From Leyella stercorea (GTDB lineage: Bacteria > Bacteroidota > Bacteroidia > Bacteroidales > Bacteroidaceae): a stretch of 64,000 nucleotides of DNA. The DNA lies in contig NZ_JADYTS010000003.1 of assembly GCF_021531355.1 (NCBI RefSeq), forward strand, positions 100,464 to 164,463, read 5' to 3'. The notes under the pieces were generated by a model. It was given only the letters and a program-made list of their open reading frames with translations. It was not told where the DNA came from and did no database searches. The position numbers and the translations under genes are program-made. How positions within the stretch are numbered: position 1 is the first letter of the stretch; the number at the start of each line of letters is the position of its first letter. Below, in pieces: positions 1 through 9,467 of the stretch.

Positions 1-3
1 ACA

Positions 4-56
4 TGGGGCGTCGCTTAGCGAATGACTCTTAAGTGACGTACCCCACCTCCTTTTTT
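4..56 (+). terminator. Terminator-like hairpin before the S10 operon
   Basis: TGGGG (4-8) pairs with CCCCA (41-45). Inside it GTC (10-12) pairs with GAC (35-37) and CTTA (14-17) with TAAG (30-33). CCTCC and six T follow. It may end the gene upstream of the window or act as an attenuator in the rpsJ leader. A second small stem follows, GTTCAGC (62-68) with GCTGAAC (93-99). No coding region is visible in 1-139. Confidence 0.45.
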
Positions 57-139
57 CGGCTGTTCAGCACTCCAAGTTGAGACCATAATCACGCTGAACG
101 CGCCAATTAAGAATTGCATTATAAACTTTAAATACAATT

Positions 140-445
140 ATGAGTCAAAAAATTCGTATCAAGCTGAAGAGCTACGACCACAAGCTCGTAGACAAGTCAG
201 CTGAGAAGATCGTAAAGGCTGTGAAGGCTACTGGTGCTATCGTAAGCGGTCCAATTCCATTGCCTACACACAAGCGTATCTACACTGTAAACCGCAGTAC
301 TTTCGTTAACAAGAAATCACGTGAGCAGTTCCAGCTCTCTGACTTCAAGCGTCTTATCGACATCTATAGCTCAACAGCTAAGACAGTTGACGCTCTTATG
401 AAGCTCGAGCTTCCCAGCGGTGTAGAAGTAGAAATCAAAGTATAG
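140..445 (+). CDS. rpsJ: 30S ribosomal protein S10
   Basis: S10 sits in the head of the 30S subunit and in other bacteria also pairs with NusB in antitermination. The 101-aa product starts [20 protein letters not shown] and has the family segment [20 protein letters not shown]. Length is normal. It is the first gene of the S10-spc-alpha cluster. The ATG is preceded only by A/T-rich sequence, with no Shine-Dalgarno. The upstream leader (1-139) has two possible hairpins that could control the operon. Confidence 0.98.
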   Translation: MSQKIRIKLKSYDHKLVDKSAEKIVKAVKATGAIVSGPIPLPTHKRIYTVNRSTFVNKKSREQFQLSDFKRLIDIYSSTAKTVDALMKLELPSGVEVEIKV

Positions 446-473
446 TAATTTTCATTTTTAATATTCATTTGAA

Positions 474-1088
474 ATGCCAGGATTAATTGGAAAAAAAATC
501 GGAATGACATCCGTTTTCAGTGCCGACGGTAAGAATGTTCCGTGCACTGTTATCGAAGCTGGTCCATGTGTTGTAACACAGGTCAAGACCGTTGAAACAG
601 ACGGTTACAAGGCAGTTCAGCTGGGCTATGGTGAGGCTAAGGAAAAGAACACCACTAAGCCTATGATGGGCACCTTCAAGAAGGCAGGTACAACACCTAA
701 GAAGCACTTGGCCGAGTTCAAATTTGACGAGGAGTACAACCTCGGTGATGTTATCACCGTAGATCTCTTCGCAGATGTAGAATACGTTGACATTGTAGGC
801 ACCTCTAAGGGAAAAGGTTTCCAGGGTGTTGTTAAGCGTCATGGATTCGGTGGTGTAGGTCAGAGCACTCACGGTCAGGACGACCGCGCTCGCAAGCCGG
901 GTTCTATCGGTGCTTGTTCTTACCCAGCAAAGGTATTCAAGGGAATGCGCATGGGCGGCCAGATGGGCGGCGACCGCGTTACAACCCAGAATCTCAAAGT
1001 GTTAAAGGTAATCTCGGACAAGAACCTCATTATCGTTAAGGGTTCTGTAGCCGGATGCAATGGTTCAACCGTATTAATCAAGAAATAA
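474..1088 (+). CDS. rplC: 50S ribosomal protein L3
   Basis: L3 is an early-assembly protein near the peptidyl-transferase centre. The 204-aa product opens [15 protein letters not shown] and contains [17 protein letters not shown] and the extended loop with [20 protein letters not shown], which reaches towards the catalytic centre in the family. The stop codon overlaps the next start by one base (TAATG at 1086-1090), so translation of L3 and L4 is probably coupled. Confidence 0.98.
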   Translation: MPGLIGKKIGMTSVFSADGKNVPCTVIEAGPCVVTQVKTVETDGYKAVQLGYGEAKEKNTTKPMMGTFKKAGTTPKKHLAEFKFDEEYNLGDVITVDLFADVEYVDIVGTSKGKGFQGVVKRHGFGGVGQSTHGQDDRARKPGSIGACSYPAKVFKGMRMGGQMGGDRVTTQNLKVLKVISDKNLIIVKGSVAGCNGSTVLIKK

Positions 1089-1717
1089 TGGAAGTTAGCG
1101 TATTAAATATCAACGGTCAGGAGACCGGAAGAAAGGTTCAGTTGAACGACGCAATCTTCGGAATTGAGCCTAACGATCACGTTCTCTACCTCGACGTTAA
1201 GCAGTACCTCGCTAACCAGCGCCAGGGCACAGCTAAGTCAAAGGAGCGTAGCGAGGTTAGCGGTTCTACCCGTAAGCTTGGTCGCCAGAAGGGCGGCGGC
1301 GGTGCTCGCCGTGGTGATATCAACTCACCGGTGCTCGTAGGTGGTGGCCGCGTATTCGGTCCGAAGCCACGCAACTATAGCTTCAAGCTCAACAAGAAGG
1401 TGAAGGCTCTCGCTCGTAAGTCAGCTCTGTCTTACAAGGCTCAGGAGGCTGCTATCGTAGTAGTAGAAGACTTCGCAATGGAGGCTCCAAAGACTAAAGA
1501 TTTCGTAAACATTACTAAAAATCTGAAAGTTGAGGGCAAAAAGCTCCTTCTTCTTTTGCCGGAAGTAAATAAAAACGTATATTTGTCAACTCGTAACTTG
1601 CAGCGTGCTGAAGTGATGACAGCAACAGCCCTCAATGCCTACAAGGTTTTGAACTCAGACGTGCTCGTAATCACTGAGAATTCGCTCAAGGCTATCGACT
1701 CAATCTTAACAAAATAA
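1088..1717 (+). CDS. rplD: 50S ribosomal protein L4
   Basis: L4 lines the exit tunnel; in E. coli it represses its own operon. I start at the ATG at 1088, which overlaps the L3 stop and gives 209 aa beginning [17 protein letters not shown]. An ATG at 1055 in the same frame would add 11 residues that lie inside rplC and are not L4-like. The basic tunnel loop is visible ([19 protein letters not shown]) followed by [13 protein letters not shown]. Confidence 0.96.
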   Translation: MEVSVLNINGQETGRKVQLNDAIFGIEPNDHVLYLDVKQYLANQRQGTAKSKERSEVSGSTRKLGRQKGGGGARRGDINSPVLVGGGRVFGPKPRNYSFKLNKKVKALARKSALSYKAQEAAIVVVEDFAMEAPKTKDFVNITKNLKVEGKKLLLLLPEVNKNVYLSTRNLQRAEVMTATALNAYKVLNSDVLVITENSLKAIDSILTK

Positions 1718-1719
1718 TA

Positions 1720-1732
1720 GGAGGCAACAGAC
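1720..1732 (+). promoter_or_regulatory. Canonical Shine-Dalgarno before rplW
   Basis: GGAGG at 1720-1724 lies 8 nt before the rplW ATG. Most start codons in this window have no such motif, so this one stands out; similar motifs precede rplF and rpmD. Confidence 0.7.
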
Positions 1733-2077
1733 ATGACATTCATCGTAAAACCGTTGGTTACCGAGAAGATGACCAAGATCACTGACAAGTCTTCTGTAGC
1801 CAAGACATATAAGGTTAAGGGTCAGGAGCGCACAAAGAAGGCCGAGACAAAGTATGGCTTCATCGTGCTTCCCGAGGCTAACAAGCTTGAGATTAAGAAG
1901 GAAATCGAGACACGTTACAACGTTACTGTACTCGACGTGAACACAATGGTACATGCTGGCAAGCGCCAGAGCCGTTACACACGCAAGGGTCTCGTTCGTG
2001 GACAGAAGAACTCGTTCAAGAAAGCTATCGTTACTCTGAAAGAGGGCGATGTAATTGATTTTTACAGCAATATCTAA
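1733..2077 (+). CDS. rplW: 50S ribosomal protein L23
   Basis: L23 lies at the tunnel exit and docks trigger factor and SRP. The product is 114 aa, slightly longer than the roughly 100-aa E. coli protein. It starts MTFIVKPLVTEKMTK and contains YGFIVLPEANKLEIKKEIE and GKRQSRYTRKGLVRGQKNSF; the last is the basic loop that enters rRNA. The ATG is set by a clear GGAGG 8 nt upstream. Confidence 0.97.
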   Translation: MTFIVKPLVTEKMTKITDKSSVAKTYKVKGQERTKKAETKYGFIVLPEANKLEIKKEIETRYNVTVLDVNTMVHAGKRQSRYTRKGLVRGQKNSFKKAIVTLKEGDVIDFYSNI

Positions 2078-2085
2078 AATAAAAA

Positions 2086-2910
2086 ATGGCAGTACGTAAA
2101 TTTAAACCGGTTACACCGGGACAAAGACACAAGGTTATTGGCACGTTCGAGGAGATTACTGCATCCGTGCCAGAGAAGTCTCTCGTTTTCGGAAAGCGCG
2201 CTACTGGTGGTCGAAACAACACCGGTAAGATGACAGTTCGCTACATGGGCGGCGGTCACAAGCGTAAGTATCGTCTGATCGACTTCAAGCGAGAGAAAGA
2301 TGGTGTTCCCGCTGTAGTGAAGACAATCGAGTATGATCCGAACCGTTCGGCTCGCATCGCTCTCCTGTTCTACGCTGACGGCGAAAAACGTTACATTATT
2401 GCTCCTAACGGACTGGAAGTAGGCGCTAAGCTTATGTCTGGTGCAGAGGCTGCACCTGAGGTAGGTAATGCTCTTCCGCTCGCAAACATTCCCGTTGGTA
2501 CTGTGATCCACAACATTGAGTTGCGTCCAGGCCAGGGTGCTCTGCTCGTTCGTTCGGCTGGTAATTTCGCTCAGTTGACTTCTCGTGAAGGCAGTTACTG
2601 TGTTATTAAGCTCCCTTCTGGTGAGACACGCCAGGTGTTGAGCGCTTGTAAGGCCACAATTGGTAGTGTAGGAAACTCTGATCACGCTCTTGAGCAGTCA
2701 GGTAAGGCTGGTCGCTCTCGTTGGTTGGGCCGTCGTCCTCACAACCGTGGTGTTGTTATGAACCCTGTTGATCACCCGATGGGTGGTGGTGAAGGCCGTC
2801 AGTCTGGTGGACACCCACGTTCACGCAAGGGCTTGTATGCTAAGGGTCTCAAGACACGTGCACCTAAGAAGCAGTCTAACAAGTATATCATCGAAAGAGC
2901 TAACAAATAA
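2086..2910 (+). CDS. rplB: 50S ribosomal protein L2
   Basis: L2 is needed for subunit association and peptidyl transfer. The 274-aa product has the usual length. The N-terminal part contains [20 protein letters not shown], and the C-terminal [20 protein letters not shown] holds the conserved histidine region near the catalytic centre. Nine bases separate it from rplW. Confidence 0.98.
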   Translation: MAVRKFKPVTPGQRHKVIGTFEEITASVPEKSLVFGKRATGGRNNTGKMTVRYMGGGHKRKYRLIDFKREKDGVPAVVKTIEYDPNRSARIALLFYADGEKRYIIAPNGLEVGAKLMSGAEAAPEVGNALPLANIPVGTVIHNIELRPGQGALLVRSAGNFAQLTSREGSYCVIKLPSGETRQVLSACKATIGSVGNSDHALEQSGKAGRSRWLGRRPHNRGVVMNPVDHPMGGGEGRQSGGHPRSRKGLYAKGLKTRAPKKQSNKYIIERANK

Positions 2911-2927
2911 TCAAACAAGAGTAAATT

Positions 2928-3194
2928 ATGAGTCGTTCATTAAAAAAAGGTCCATATATCAACGTGTCGCTTGAGAAGAAGATTCTCGCCATGAACGAGA
3001 GTGGCAAGAAGACAGTTGTCAAGACTTGGGCCAGAGCATCAATGATCTCACCTGACTTCGTGGGACACACTGTTGCAGTTCATAACGGAAACAAATTTAT
3101 CCCTGTTTACATCACTGAGAACATGGTAGGACATAAGCTCGGCGAGTTCTCTCCGACACGTCGCTTCGGTGGCCACTCAGGTAACAGAAAGTAA
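2928..3194 (+). CDS. rpsS: 30S ribosomal protein S19
   Basis: S19 forms a head complex with S13 that contacts the A-site side of the 30S subunit. The 88-aa product begins [19 protein letters not shown] and ends [17 protein letters not shown], both family hallmarks. It lies in the standard order between L2 and L22. Confidence 0.98.
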   Translation: MSRSLKKGPYINVSLEKKILAMNESGKKTVVKTWARASMISPDFVGHTVAVHNGNKFIPVYITENMVGHKLGEFSPTRRFGGHSGNRK

Positions 3195-3229
3195 GCGGGT
3201 TTAAACCATTTTAAATATAGAAACAAATA

Positions 3230-3634
3230 ATGGGAGCAAGAAAACATATATCGGCTGAAAAAAGAAAAGAAGCCCGTAAGAACTTGTACTTCGCAAAGCT
3301 CAACGGCGTTCCTTCTTCACCACGCAAGATGCGCTACGTTGTAGACATGGTTCGTGGCTTGGAGGTTAACCGCGCACTCGGCGTACTCCGCTTCTCTAAG
3401 AAGCAGGCTGCTGTTGACGTTGAGAAACTGTTGCGTTCGGCTATTGCAAACTGGGAAGCTAAGAATGACCGCAAGGCTGAGGACGGCGAACTCTTCATCT
3501 CTAAGGTGTTCGTTGACGAAGGTGTTACTATGAAGCGCATGCGTCCGGCTCCGCAGGGTCGCGGCTACCGCATCCGCAAGCGTAGCAACCACGTTACTCT
3601 GTTTGTTGATACCAAAACTAATGACGAAAAATAA
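3230..3634 (+). CDS. rplV: 50S ribosomal protein L22
   Basis: L22 lines the exit tunnel with L4. The 134-aa product is longer than E. coli L22 (110 aa) because of an N-terminal basic extension ([18 protein letters not shown]) before the core [20 protein letters not shown]. The beta-hairpin motif [20 protein letters not shown] near the C-terminus is intact; macrolide-resistance changes occur there in other bacteria. Confidence 0.97.
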   Translation: MGARKHISAEKRKEARKNLYFAKLNGVPSSPRKMRYVVDMVRGLEVNRALGVLRFSKKQAAVDVEKLLRSAIANWEAKNDRKAEDGELFISKVFVDEGVTMKRMRPAPQGRGYRIRKRSNHVTLFVDTKTNDEK

Positions 3635-3642
3635 TAAGTAGA

Positions 3643-4368
3643 ATGGGACAGAAAGTTAATCCAATAAGCAACCGTCTCGGTATTATCCGCGGCTGGGATT
3701 CAAATTGGTTCGGTGGCAAGAGCTTCGGAGACAACCTCGTAGAGGATAAGAACATCCGTACTTACCTCAACAAGCGTCTTGAGAAGGCTAGCGTTTCAAA
3801 GATCGTTATCGAGCGCACACTGAAACTCATCACTATCACAATCTGCACAGCCCGTCCGGGTATCGTCATTGGTAAGGGTGGTCAGGATGTAGACAAGCTC
3901 AAGGAAGAGCTCAAGAAGCTCTACAAGAAGGACATCCAGATCAACATCTTCGAGGTGAAGAAGCCTGATCTCGACGCTACTATCGTGGGCAACAACATCG
4001 CTCGCCAGGTAGAGGGCAAGATCGCTTATCGCCGCGCTATCAAGATGGCTATCCAGAACGTTATGCGCGCTGGTGCCGAGGGCGTGAAGATCCAGATCAC
4101 TGGCCGTCTGAACGGTGCCGAAATGGCACGTAAGGAAATGTACAAAGAGGGACGTACCCCACTGCACACTTTCCGCGCAGACATCGACTATTGCCAGGCA
4201 GAGGCCCTCACTAAGGTAGGTCTCCTCGGAATCAAGGTTTGGATTTGCCGTGGCGAGGTTTACGGTGACCGTGACCTCACACCTAACTTCACTCAGGAGA
4301 AGCAGAACGGTGGTTCAAACAACGGCCGTGGTAACCGCGGTAACCGCAAGAGAAACAATAACCGTTAA
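3643..4368 (+). CDS. rpsC: 30S ribosomal protein S3
   Basis: S3 is at the mRNA entry site and has helicase activity with S4 and S5. The 241-aa product starts [20 protein letters not shown] and has the KH motif [17 protein letters not shown]. The C-terminal tail from about residue 215 is Gly/Asn/Arg rich ([19 protein letters not shown]), likely a flexible lineage-specific extension. Confidence 0.98.
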   Translation: MGQKVNPISNRLGIIRGWDSNWFGGKSFGDNLVEDKNIRTYLNKRLEKASVSKIVIERTLKLITITICTARPGIVIGKGGQDVDKLKEELKKLYKKDIQINIFEVKKPDLDATIVGNNIARQVEGKIAYRRAIKMAIQNVMRAGAEGVKIQITGRLNGAEMARKEMYKEGRTPLHTFRADIDYCQAEALTKVGLLGIKVWICRGEVYGDRDLTPNFTQEKQNGGSNNGRGNRGNRKRNNNR

Positions 4369-4383
4369 AAGTAAAAGACTACA

Positions 4384-4812
4384 ATGTTACAGCCAAAAAG
4401 AGTAAGATATAGAAGACCTCAAGATGGACGTGGCAATAAAGGCAACGCTCACAGAGGCACACAGTTGGCTTTTGGTTCATTCGGCATCAAGACACTTGAG
4501 GCAAAGTGGATCGACAGCCGTCAGATCGAGGCTGCCCGTGTTGCAGTAAACCGTTACATGCAGCGTCAGGGTCAGGTCTGGATCCGCATTTTCCCGGACA
4601 AACCAATCACTCGCAAGCCTGCCGACGTACGTATGGGTAAAGGTAAGGGTGATCCCGCAGGATGGGTAGCACCGGTTACTCCCGGACGCATCCTCTTCGA
4701 GGTGGAAGGCGTAAGCTTCGACATCGCTAAGGAGGCTCTTCGCCTCGCAGCCCAGAAGCTGCCGGTTAAGACTAAGTTCATTGTAAGACGCGACTACGAC
4801 AAAAACGCTTAA
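4384..4812 (+). CDS. rplP: 50S ribosomal protein L16
   Basis: L16 helps form the A-site cleft. The 142-aa product begins [20 protein letters not shown] and contains [20 protein letters not shown] and [20 protein letters not shown]. It lies in canonical order between S3 and L29. Confidence 0.98.
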   Translation: MLQPKRVRYRRPQDGRGNKGNAHRGTQLAFGSFGIKTLEAKWIDSRQIEAARVAVNRYMQRQGQVWIRIFPDKPITRKPADVRMGKGKGDPAGWVAPVTPGRILFEVEGVSFDIAKEALRLAAQKLPVKTKFIVRRDYDKNA

Positions 4813-4815
4813 TTT

Positions 4816-5010
4816 ATGAAGATCAAAGAAGTAAGAGAAATGGATGCCAAGACATTGGCAGAAACTAAGGAGAACCTCCAGGAGAAGCTCGCTCAGATGA
4901 AGCTCAACCACACAGTTACTCCGCTTGAGAATCCATCACAGATTAAAGCTGTTCGTCGTGACATAGCACGTCTGAATACAGAGATCCGCCAGAGAGAACT
5001 TAACAAATAA
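4816..5010 (+). CDS. rpmC: 50S ribosomal protein L29
   Basis: A 64-aa helical hairpin protein at the tunnel exit beside L23. The sequence [20 protein letters not shown] and [20 protein letters not shown] match the two-helix family. The gene starts 3 nt after rplP. Confidence 0.96.
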   Translation: MKIKEVREMDAKTLAETKENLQEKLAQMKLNHTVTPLENPSQIKAVRRDIARLNTEIRQRELNK

Positions 5011-5021
5011 CAATGGTCCAG

Positions 5022-5279
5022 ATGGAAACAAGAAATTTAAGAAAAACAAGACAGGGTGTCGTTATCAGCAACAAGATGGATAAAACCATTGTTATTGCAG
5101 CTAAGTTCAAGGAGAAGCACCCTATTTATGGTAAGTTCGTCCAGAAGACAAAGAAATACCATGCTCATGACGAGAAGAACGAGGCTAACATTGGCGATAC
5201 AGTTCTCATCATGGAGACCCGTCCCTTGAGCAAGACCAAGAGATGGAGATTAGTACAAATCGTAGAAAAAGCTAAGTAA
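5022..5279 (+). CDS. rpsQ: 30S ribosomal protein S17
   Basis: S17 is a primary 16S-binding OB-fold protein. I start at the ATG at 5022 ([20 protein letters not shown], 85 aa), which matches the usual Bacteroidales N-terminus; an ATG at 5013 would add MVQ. Family motifs [19 protein letters not shown] and [15 protein letters not shown] are present. Confidence 0.95.
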   Translation: METRNLRKTRQGVVISNKMDKTIVIAAKFKEKHPIYGKFVQKTKKYHAHDEKNEANIGDTVLIMETRPLSKTKRWRLVQIVEKAK

Positions 5280-5282
5280 AAT

Positions 5283-5648
5283 ATGATACAGTCAGAATCA
5301 AGACTTACAGTATGTGATAACAGCGGCGCTCGTGAGGCTCTCTGCATCCGTGTCCTCGGTGGCACACGCCGTCGTTACGCAAGCGTAGGAGACGTTATTG
5401 TCGTTGCTGTCAAGAACGTTATCCCATCAAGTGATTTGAAGAAGGGTGCGGTATCTAAGGCTTTGATCGTTCGCACAAAGAAGGAAATCCGTCGTGCTGA
5501 CGGTTCATACATCCGCTTTGACGACAACGCATGCGTACTGCTCAACAACGCAGGTGAGCTCCGTGGTAGCCGTATCTTCGGCCCGGTAGCCCGTGAGTTG
5601 CGTGCAGTGAATATGAAGGTCGTTTCTTTGGCACCTGAGGTTCTTTAA
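5283..5648 (+). CDS. rplN: 50S ribosomal protein L14
   Basis: L14 is at the subunit interface (bridge B8). The 121-aa product begins [20 protein letters not shown] and contains [11 protein letters not shown] near the C-terminus, both diagnostic. It starts 3 nt after rpsQ and is followed by rplX. Confidence 0.98.
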   Translation: MIQSESRLTVCDNSGAREALCIRVLGGTRRRYASVGDVIVVAVKNVIPSSDLKKGAVSKALIVRTKKEIRRADGSYIRFDDNACVLLNNAGELRGSRIFGPVARELRAVNMKVVSLAPEVL

Positions 5649-5669
5649 TGATTAAAACGCAAACAAGTA

Positions 5670-5990
5670 ATGAGTAAGTTACATATTAAGAAAAATGATA
5701 CAGTCGTTGTTCTTGCCGGTGAGGATAAGGGCAAGACTGGTAAGGTGCTCAAAGTGCTGGTTGAGAAGAACCGCGCACTCGTTGAAGGTGTGAACATGGT
5801 TTCAAAGAGCACCAAGCCTTCTGCTAAGAACCCTCAGGGTGGTATCGTTAAGCAGGAAGCTCCGATTCACATCTCTAACCTGAGCCTCGTTGACCCGAAG
5901 AGTGGCAAGGCTACTCGCGTGGGCATCAAGGTTACAGAGGATGGCAAGAAAGTACGCATCGCTAAAAAGTCTGGGGAGGAAATCAAATAA
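5670..5990 (+). CDS. rplX: 50S ribosomal protein L24
   Basis: L24 initiates 50S assembly; it has a KOW motif near the start ([18 protein letters not shown]). The product is 106 aa, normal for the family. Its TAA overlaps the rplE ATG by one base (TAATG at 5988-5992), which suggests coupled translation with L5. Confidence 0.97.
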   Translation: MSKLHIKKNDTVVVLAGEDKGKTGKVLKVLVEKNRALVEGVNMVSKSTKPSAKNPQGGIVKQEAPIHISNLSLVDPKSGKATRVGIKVTEDGKKVRIAKKSGEEIK

Positions 5991-6544
5991 TGGATACAGC
6001 ACAGTTAAAGAAGTTCTATGCTGAGAGCATCGCTCCAGCACTGAAGGAGCAGTTCAACTACTCTTCATCAATGCAGATTCCAGTTCTGAAGAAGATCGTC
6101 ATCAACCAGGGTCTTGGCGACGCTACTCAGGACAAGAAGATCATCGACGTAGCCATCAACGAGATTTCTACTATCGCTGGCCAGAAGGCAGTTGCTACAT
6201 ATTCTAAGAAGGATATCGCTAACTTCAAGCTTCGTAAGAAGATGCCTATCGGCGTTATGGTAACTCTCCGTCGTGAGCGCATGTACGAGTTCCTCGAGAA
6301 GCTCGTTCGCATCGCACTTCCCCGTATCCGCGACTTCAAGGGTATCGAGAGCAAGTTCGACGGCCGTGGTAACTATACACTGGGTATTCAGGAGCAGATT
6401 ATCTTCCCTGAAATCAATATCGACCAGATTGACCGCATCCAGGGTATGAACATCACATTCGTGACCTCTGCCAACACAGACGAAGAGGGCTACGCTCTCC
6501 TCAAGGCATTCGGTCTTCCATTTAAAAACGCTAAAAACGATTAA
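5990..6544 (+). CDS. rplE: 50S ribosomal protein L5
   Basis: L5 binds 5S rRNA and contacts P-site tRNA. The 184-aa product shows [39 protein letters not shown] and [18 protein letters not shown], all family segments. Its start codon lies in the rplX stop. Confidence 0.98.
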   Translation: MDTAQLKKFYAESIAPALKEQFNYSSSMQIPVLKKIVINQGLGDATQDKKIIDVAINEISTIAGQKAVATYSKKDIANFKLRKKMPIGVMVTLRRERMYEFLEKLVRIALPRIRDFKGIESKFDGRGNYTLGIQEQIIFPEINIDQIDRIQGMNITFVTSANTDEEGYALLKAFGLPFKNAKND

Positions 6545-6549
6545 GCAAT

Positions 6550-6852
6550 ATGGCAAAAGAATCAATGAAGGCTCGTGAGGTAAAGCGTGCCAAGCTCGTT
6601 GCTCGCTATGCTGAGAAGCGTGCCGCTCTGAAGAAGGTCATCGCTACATCTGAGGATCCTGCAGAGGCTTACGAGGCTGCTCGCAAGCTCCAGGCTATTC
6701 CTAAGAATGCTAACCCTATCCGTCTGCACAACCGTTGCAAGATCACCGGTCGTCCGAAGGGTTACATCCGCCAGTTCGGCATTTCTCGTATTCAGTTCCG
6801 TGAGATGGCTTCACAGGGCCTTATCCCGGGCGTAAAGAAGGCAAGCTGGTAA
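6550..6852 (+). CDS. rpsN: 30S ribosomal protein S14 (zinc-free long form)
   Basis: The 100-aa product is the long S14 type. The segment [20 protein letters not shown] keeps one Cys only, so the CxxC zinc site of the short form is absent. It starts 5 nt after rplE. The 87-nt gap that follows has a small hairpin, TCGGG (6904-6908) with CCCGA (6914-6918), before rpsH. Confidence 0.97.
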   Translation: MAKESMKAREVKRAKLVARYAEKRAALKKVIATSEDPAEAYEAARKLQAIPKNANPIRLHNRCKITGRPKGYIRQFGISRIQFREMASQGLIPGVKKASW

Positions 6853-6939
6853 ACCACGCGCCACACATAAAGCTGGTAATTCAATTTTTTCACTTTAATA
6901 TTGTCGGGGTAGTCCCGATTAATTAAACATTTTTATAAA

Positions 6940-7335
6940 ATGACAGATCCAATAGCAGATTTTCTGACAAGACTCAGAAACGCAATCATGGCTCATCACC
7001 GTGTTGTAGAGGTGCCTGCATCTAACTTGAAGAAAGAGATCACAAAGATCCTCTTCGAGAAGGGTTACATCCTCAACTACAAATTCGTTGAGGACGGTCC
7101 TCAGGGTACAATCAAGGTAGCTCTCAAGTACAACGCTGCCACAAAGACCAACGCTATCACTTCGCTGAAGCGTGTGTCTACTCCTGGTCTCCGCAAGTAT
7201 GTCGGATACAAGGACATGCCGAGAGTAATTAACGGATTGGGTATCGCAATCCTCTCAACTTCTAAGGGCGTTATGACCGATAAGGAAGCTTCTGCCCAGA
7301 AGATTGGTGGTGAGGTTCTTTGCTATGTTTATTAA
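6940..7335 (+). CDS. rpsH: 30S ribosomal protein S8
   Basis: S8 is a central-domain assembly protein and the spc-operon repressor in E. coli. The 131-aa product starts MTDPIADFLTRLRNAIMAHH and ends with a segment containing LSTSKGVMTDKEASAQKIGG. The 87-nt spacer upstream, with a small hairpin, is larger than most spacers in the operon and might hold a control site. Confidence 0.98.
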   Translation: MTDPIADFLTRLRNAIMAHHRVVEVPASNLKKEITKILFEKGYILNYKFVEDGPQGTIKVALKYNAATKTNAITSLKRVSTPGLRKYVGYKDMPRVINGLGIAILSTSKGVMTDKEASAQKIGGEVLCYVY

Positions 7336-7337
7336 TT

Positions 7338-7351
7338 GGAGGATTTAGAAT
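7338..7351 (+). promoter_or_regulatory. Canonical Shine-Dalgarno before rplF
   Basis: GGAGG at 7338-7342 sits 9 nt before the rplF ATG. It is one of three clear motifs of this kind in the ribosomal cluster (rplW, rplF, rpmD). Confidence 0.65.
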
Positions 7352-7918
7352 ATGTCAAGAATAGGAAAATTACCAATTAGTATCCCTGCTAACGTTACCG
7401 TCACTTTCGCTAATGACGTTGTAAGCGTAAAAGGTCCTAAGGGCGAGATGTCACAGAAGATAGACCCGTCTATCATCACTAAGATTGAGGATGGCCACAT
7501 CACTTTCGAGGTAGATGAGAACAGCCCTGTAAACTATAAGCAGAAGTCAGCCTTCCATGGTCTCTATCGTTCACTCGTTAACAACATGGTTATCGGTGTA
7601 AGCGAGGGCTATACAAAGGTTCTCGAGCTTGTCGGAGTCGGTTATCGTGTTTCTAACCAGGGCAACCTCATCGAGTTCTCCCTCGGTTATACTCACCCTA
7701 TCTTCCTCGAACTTCCTTCAGAGGTTAAGGTAGAGGCTAAGAGCGAGCGCAACCAGAACCCGGTTCTTACTCTGGAGTCTTGCGACAAGCAGTTGCTCGG
7801 TCTTATTTGTGCTAAAATTCGTTCTTTCCGCAAGCCTGAACCTTACAAGGGCAAGGGTATCTTGTTCAAGGGAGAAGTCATCCGCAGAAAGTCTGGTAAG
7901 TCAGCTTCAGCTAAGTAA
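7352..7918 (+). CDS. rplF: 50S ribosomal protein L6
   Basis: L6 lies near the factor-binding site. The 188-aa product starts [20 protein letters not shown] and ends with [20 protein letters not shown], typical of L6. The start is fixed by a GGAGG motif. Confidence 0.98.
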   Translation: MSRIGKLPISIPANVTVTFANDVVSVKGPKGEMSQKIDPSIITKIEDGHITFEVDENSPVNYKQKSAFHGLYRSLVNNMVIGVSEGYTKVLELVGVGYRVSNQGNLIEFSLGYTHPIFLELPSEVKVEAKSERNQNPVLTLESCDKQLLGLICAKIRSFRKPEPYKGKGILFKGEVIRRKSGKSASAK

Positions 7919-7937
7919 CATTTTAAATTTTACGATC

Positions 7938-8282
7938 ATGACAACAAAGAAAGTAGAAAGACGAATCAAAATCAAATATAGAGTTCGTAAGCGCATCAGC
8001 GGTACTGCTGAGCGTCCCCGTCTGAGCGTGTTCCGCAGCAACAAGCAGATTTACGCACAGGTTATCAACGACTTGACTGGCACTACCATCGCTTCAGCTT
8101 CATCTCTCGGACTCGAGAAGATGCCTAAGAAGGAGCAGGCTGCTAAGGTTGGCGAGCTCGTAGCCGCTAACGCTATCGCAGCAGGTGTTTCTGCAGTGGT
8201 TTTCGACCGTAACGGTTATCTCTATCACGGACGTGTTAAGGAGCTTGCTGACGCAGCTCGTAATGGCGGTCTCAAATTCTAA
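7938..8282 (+). CDS. rplR: 50S ribosomal protein L18
   Basis: L18 binds 5S rRNA with L5. I use the ATG at 7938 ([20 protein letters not shown], 114 aa). The frame stays open upstream to 7809, but that part lies inside rplF and is not L18-like. The segments [19 protein letters not shown] and [20 protein letters not shown] are diagnostic. Confidence 0.96.
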   Translation: MTTKKVERRIKIKYRVRKRISGTAERPRLSVFRSNKQIYAQVINDLTGTTIASASSLGLEKMPKKEQAAKVGELVAANAIAAGVSAVVFDRNGYLYHGRVKELADAARNGGLKF

Positions 8283-8288
8283 ACGATT

Positions 8289-8801
8289 ATGGCAATGAAT
8301 AAAGTAAAAAATTATAATGACGTTGATCTGAAGGACCGTCTCGTGGCTATCAACCGTGTAACTAAGGTTACCAAGGGTGGTCGTACATTCACATTCGCTG
8401 CTATCGTCGTTGTTGGTGACGGCAAGGGCGTAATTGGCTACGGTCTGGGTAAGGCCGGCGAAGTTACCGCTGCTATCGCTAAGGGTGTTGAGGCAGCTAA
8501 GAAGAACCTCGTTAAGGTTCCGGTGCTCAAGGGCACTATCCCTCATGAGGTAGAGGCTCGCTTCGGCGGCGCTCAGGTGTTCATGCGTCCGGCTGCTGCC
8601 GGTACCGGTCTTGTAGCCGGTGGTGCTATGCGTGCCGTTCTCGACAGCGTAGGCGTAAAGGATATCCTCGCTAAGTCTAAGGGTTCTTCTAACCCCCACA
8701 ACCTCGTGAAGGCTACTATCGCTGCTCTCTCTGAGCTCCGTGATGCCTACACAGTAGCAGGTCAGCGTGGCATTTCTATGGACAAGGTGTTTAACGGTTA
8801 A
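8289..8801 (+). CDS. rpsE: 30S ribosomal protein S5
   Basis: S5 acts in decoding fidelity and mRNA unwinding. The 170-aa product contains the double-stranded RNA-binding fold near [20 protein letters not shown] and the later [20 protein letters not shown]. The start may be the ATG at 8289 or 8295 (MAM...). Confidence 0.97.
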   Translation: MAMNKVKNYNDVDLKDRLVAINRVTKVTKGGRTFTFAAIVVVGDGKGVIGYGLGKAGEVTAAIAKGVEAAKKNLVKVPVLKGTIPHEVEARFGGAQVFMRPAAAGTGLVAGGAMRAVLDSVGVKDILAKSKGSSNPHNLVKATIAALSELRDAYTVAGQRGISMDKVFNG

Positions 8802-8816
8802 TAGGAGATTCATACA

Positions 8817-8993
8817 ATGGCAACAATAAAAGTACAGCAGATAAAGAGCAAAATCGGTTATCCGAAGGATCAGAAGGCTACTCTTCAGGCTCTTGGACTC
8901 CGCAAGATCTCTCAGATTGTTGAGGTTGAGGATACTCCGAGCACCCGTGGTATGCTTCGCAAGGTTCACCACTTGGTAACTGTAGTTGAATAA
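8817..8993 (+). CDS. rpmD: 50S ribosomal protein L30
   Basis: This 58-aa gene begins MATIKVQQIKSKIGYPKDQK and continues with QALGLRKISQIVEVEDTPST and a C-terminal GMLRKVHHLVTVVE. This matches L30, including the conserved GLRKI...GMxxKVxHLV pattern. It lies in the standard place between rpsE and rplO. A GGAG at 8804-8807 lies 9 nt before the ATG, unusual for this genome. Confidence 0.97.
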   Translation: MATIKVQQIKSKIGYPKDQKATLQALGLRKISQIVEVEDTPSTRGMLRKVHHLVTVVE

Positions 8994-9016
8994 TAAAATC
9001 ATTAATGGAACAAATT

Positions 9017-9463
9017 ATGAAATTAAATAATTTAAAGCCTGCTGCAGGTTCCACACACTCACGTCGTCGTATCGGTCGCGGTCCTGGTTCAGGACTCGGT
9101 GGTACTTCTACCCGTGGACACAAGGGTGCCAAGGCACGTTCAGGTTACAAGAGAAAGATCGGTTTCGAAGGTGGTCAGATGCCTTTGCAGCGCCGTGTTC
9201 CGAAGGCTGGTTTCAAGAATATCAACCACAAGGAATACTTCGCAGTAAACCTCTCTACTCTCCAGAAGCTTGCTGAGGAGAAGAACCTCACTAAGATCGG
9301 ACTCGAGGAGCTCCAGGCAGCTCACCTCACTAACGGCAAGGAGCTTGTTAAGGTTCTCGGCAACGGCGAACTTAAGGCTAAGCTCGAAGTAGAGGCTCAC
9401 GCTTTCTCTAAGTCAGCTGAGGAAGCTATCAAGGCAGTAGGAGGTAACACAACTATTATCTAA
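9017..9463 (+). CDS. rplO: 50S ribosomal protein L15
   Basis: L15 is a late-assembly 50S protein. I start at the ATG at 9017 (MKLNNLKPAAGSTHSRRRIG, 148 aa); an ATG at 9005 would add MEQI. The glycine-rich N-terminal rRNA-binding region GRGPGSGLGGTSTRGHKGAK and GGQMPLQRRVPKAGF are clear. Confidence 0.96.
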   Translation: MKLNNLKPAAGSTHSRRRIGRGPGSGLGGTSTRGHKGAKARSGYKRKIGFEGGQMPLQRRVPKAGFKNINHKEYFAVNLSTLQKLAEEKNLTKIGLEELQAAHLTNGKELVKVLGNGELKAKLEVEAHAFSKSAEEAIKAVGGNTTII

Positions 9464-9467
9464 GTAG

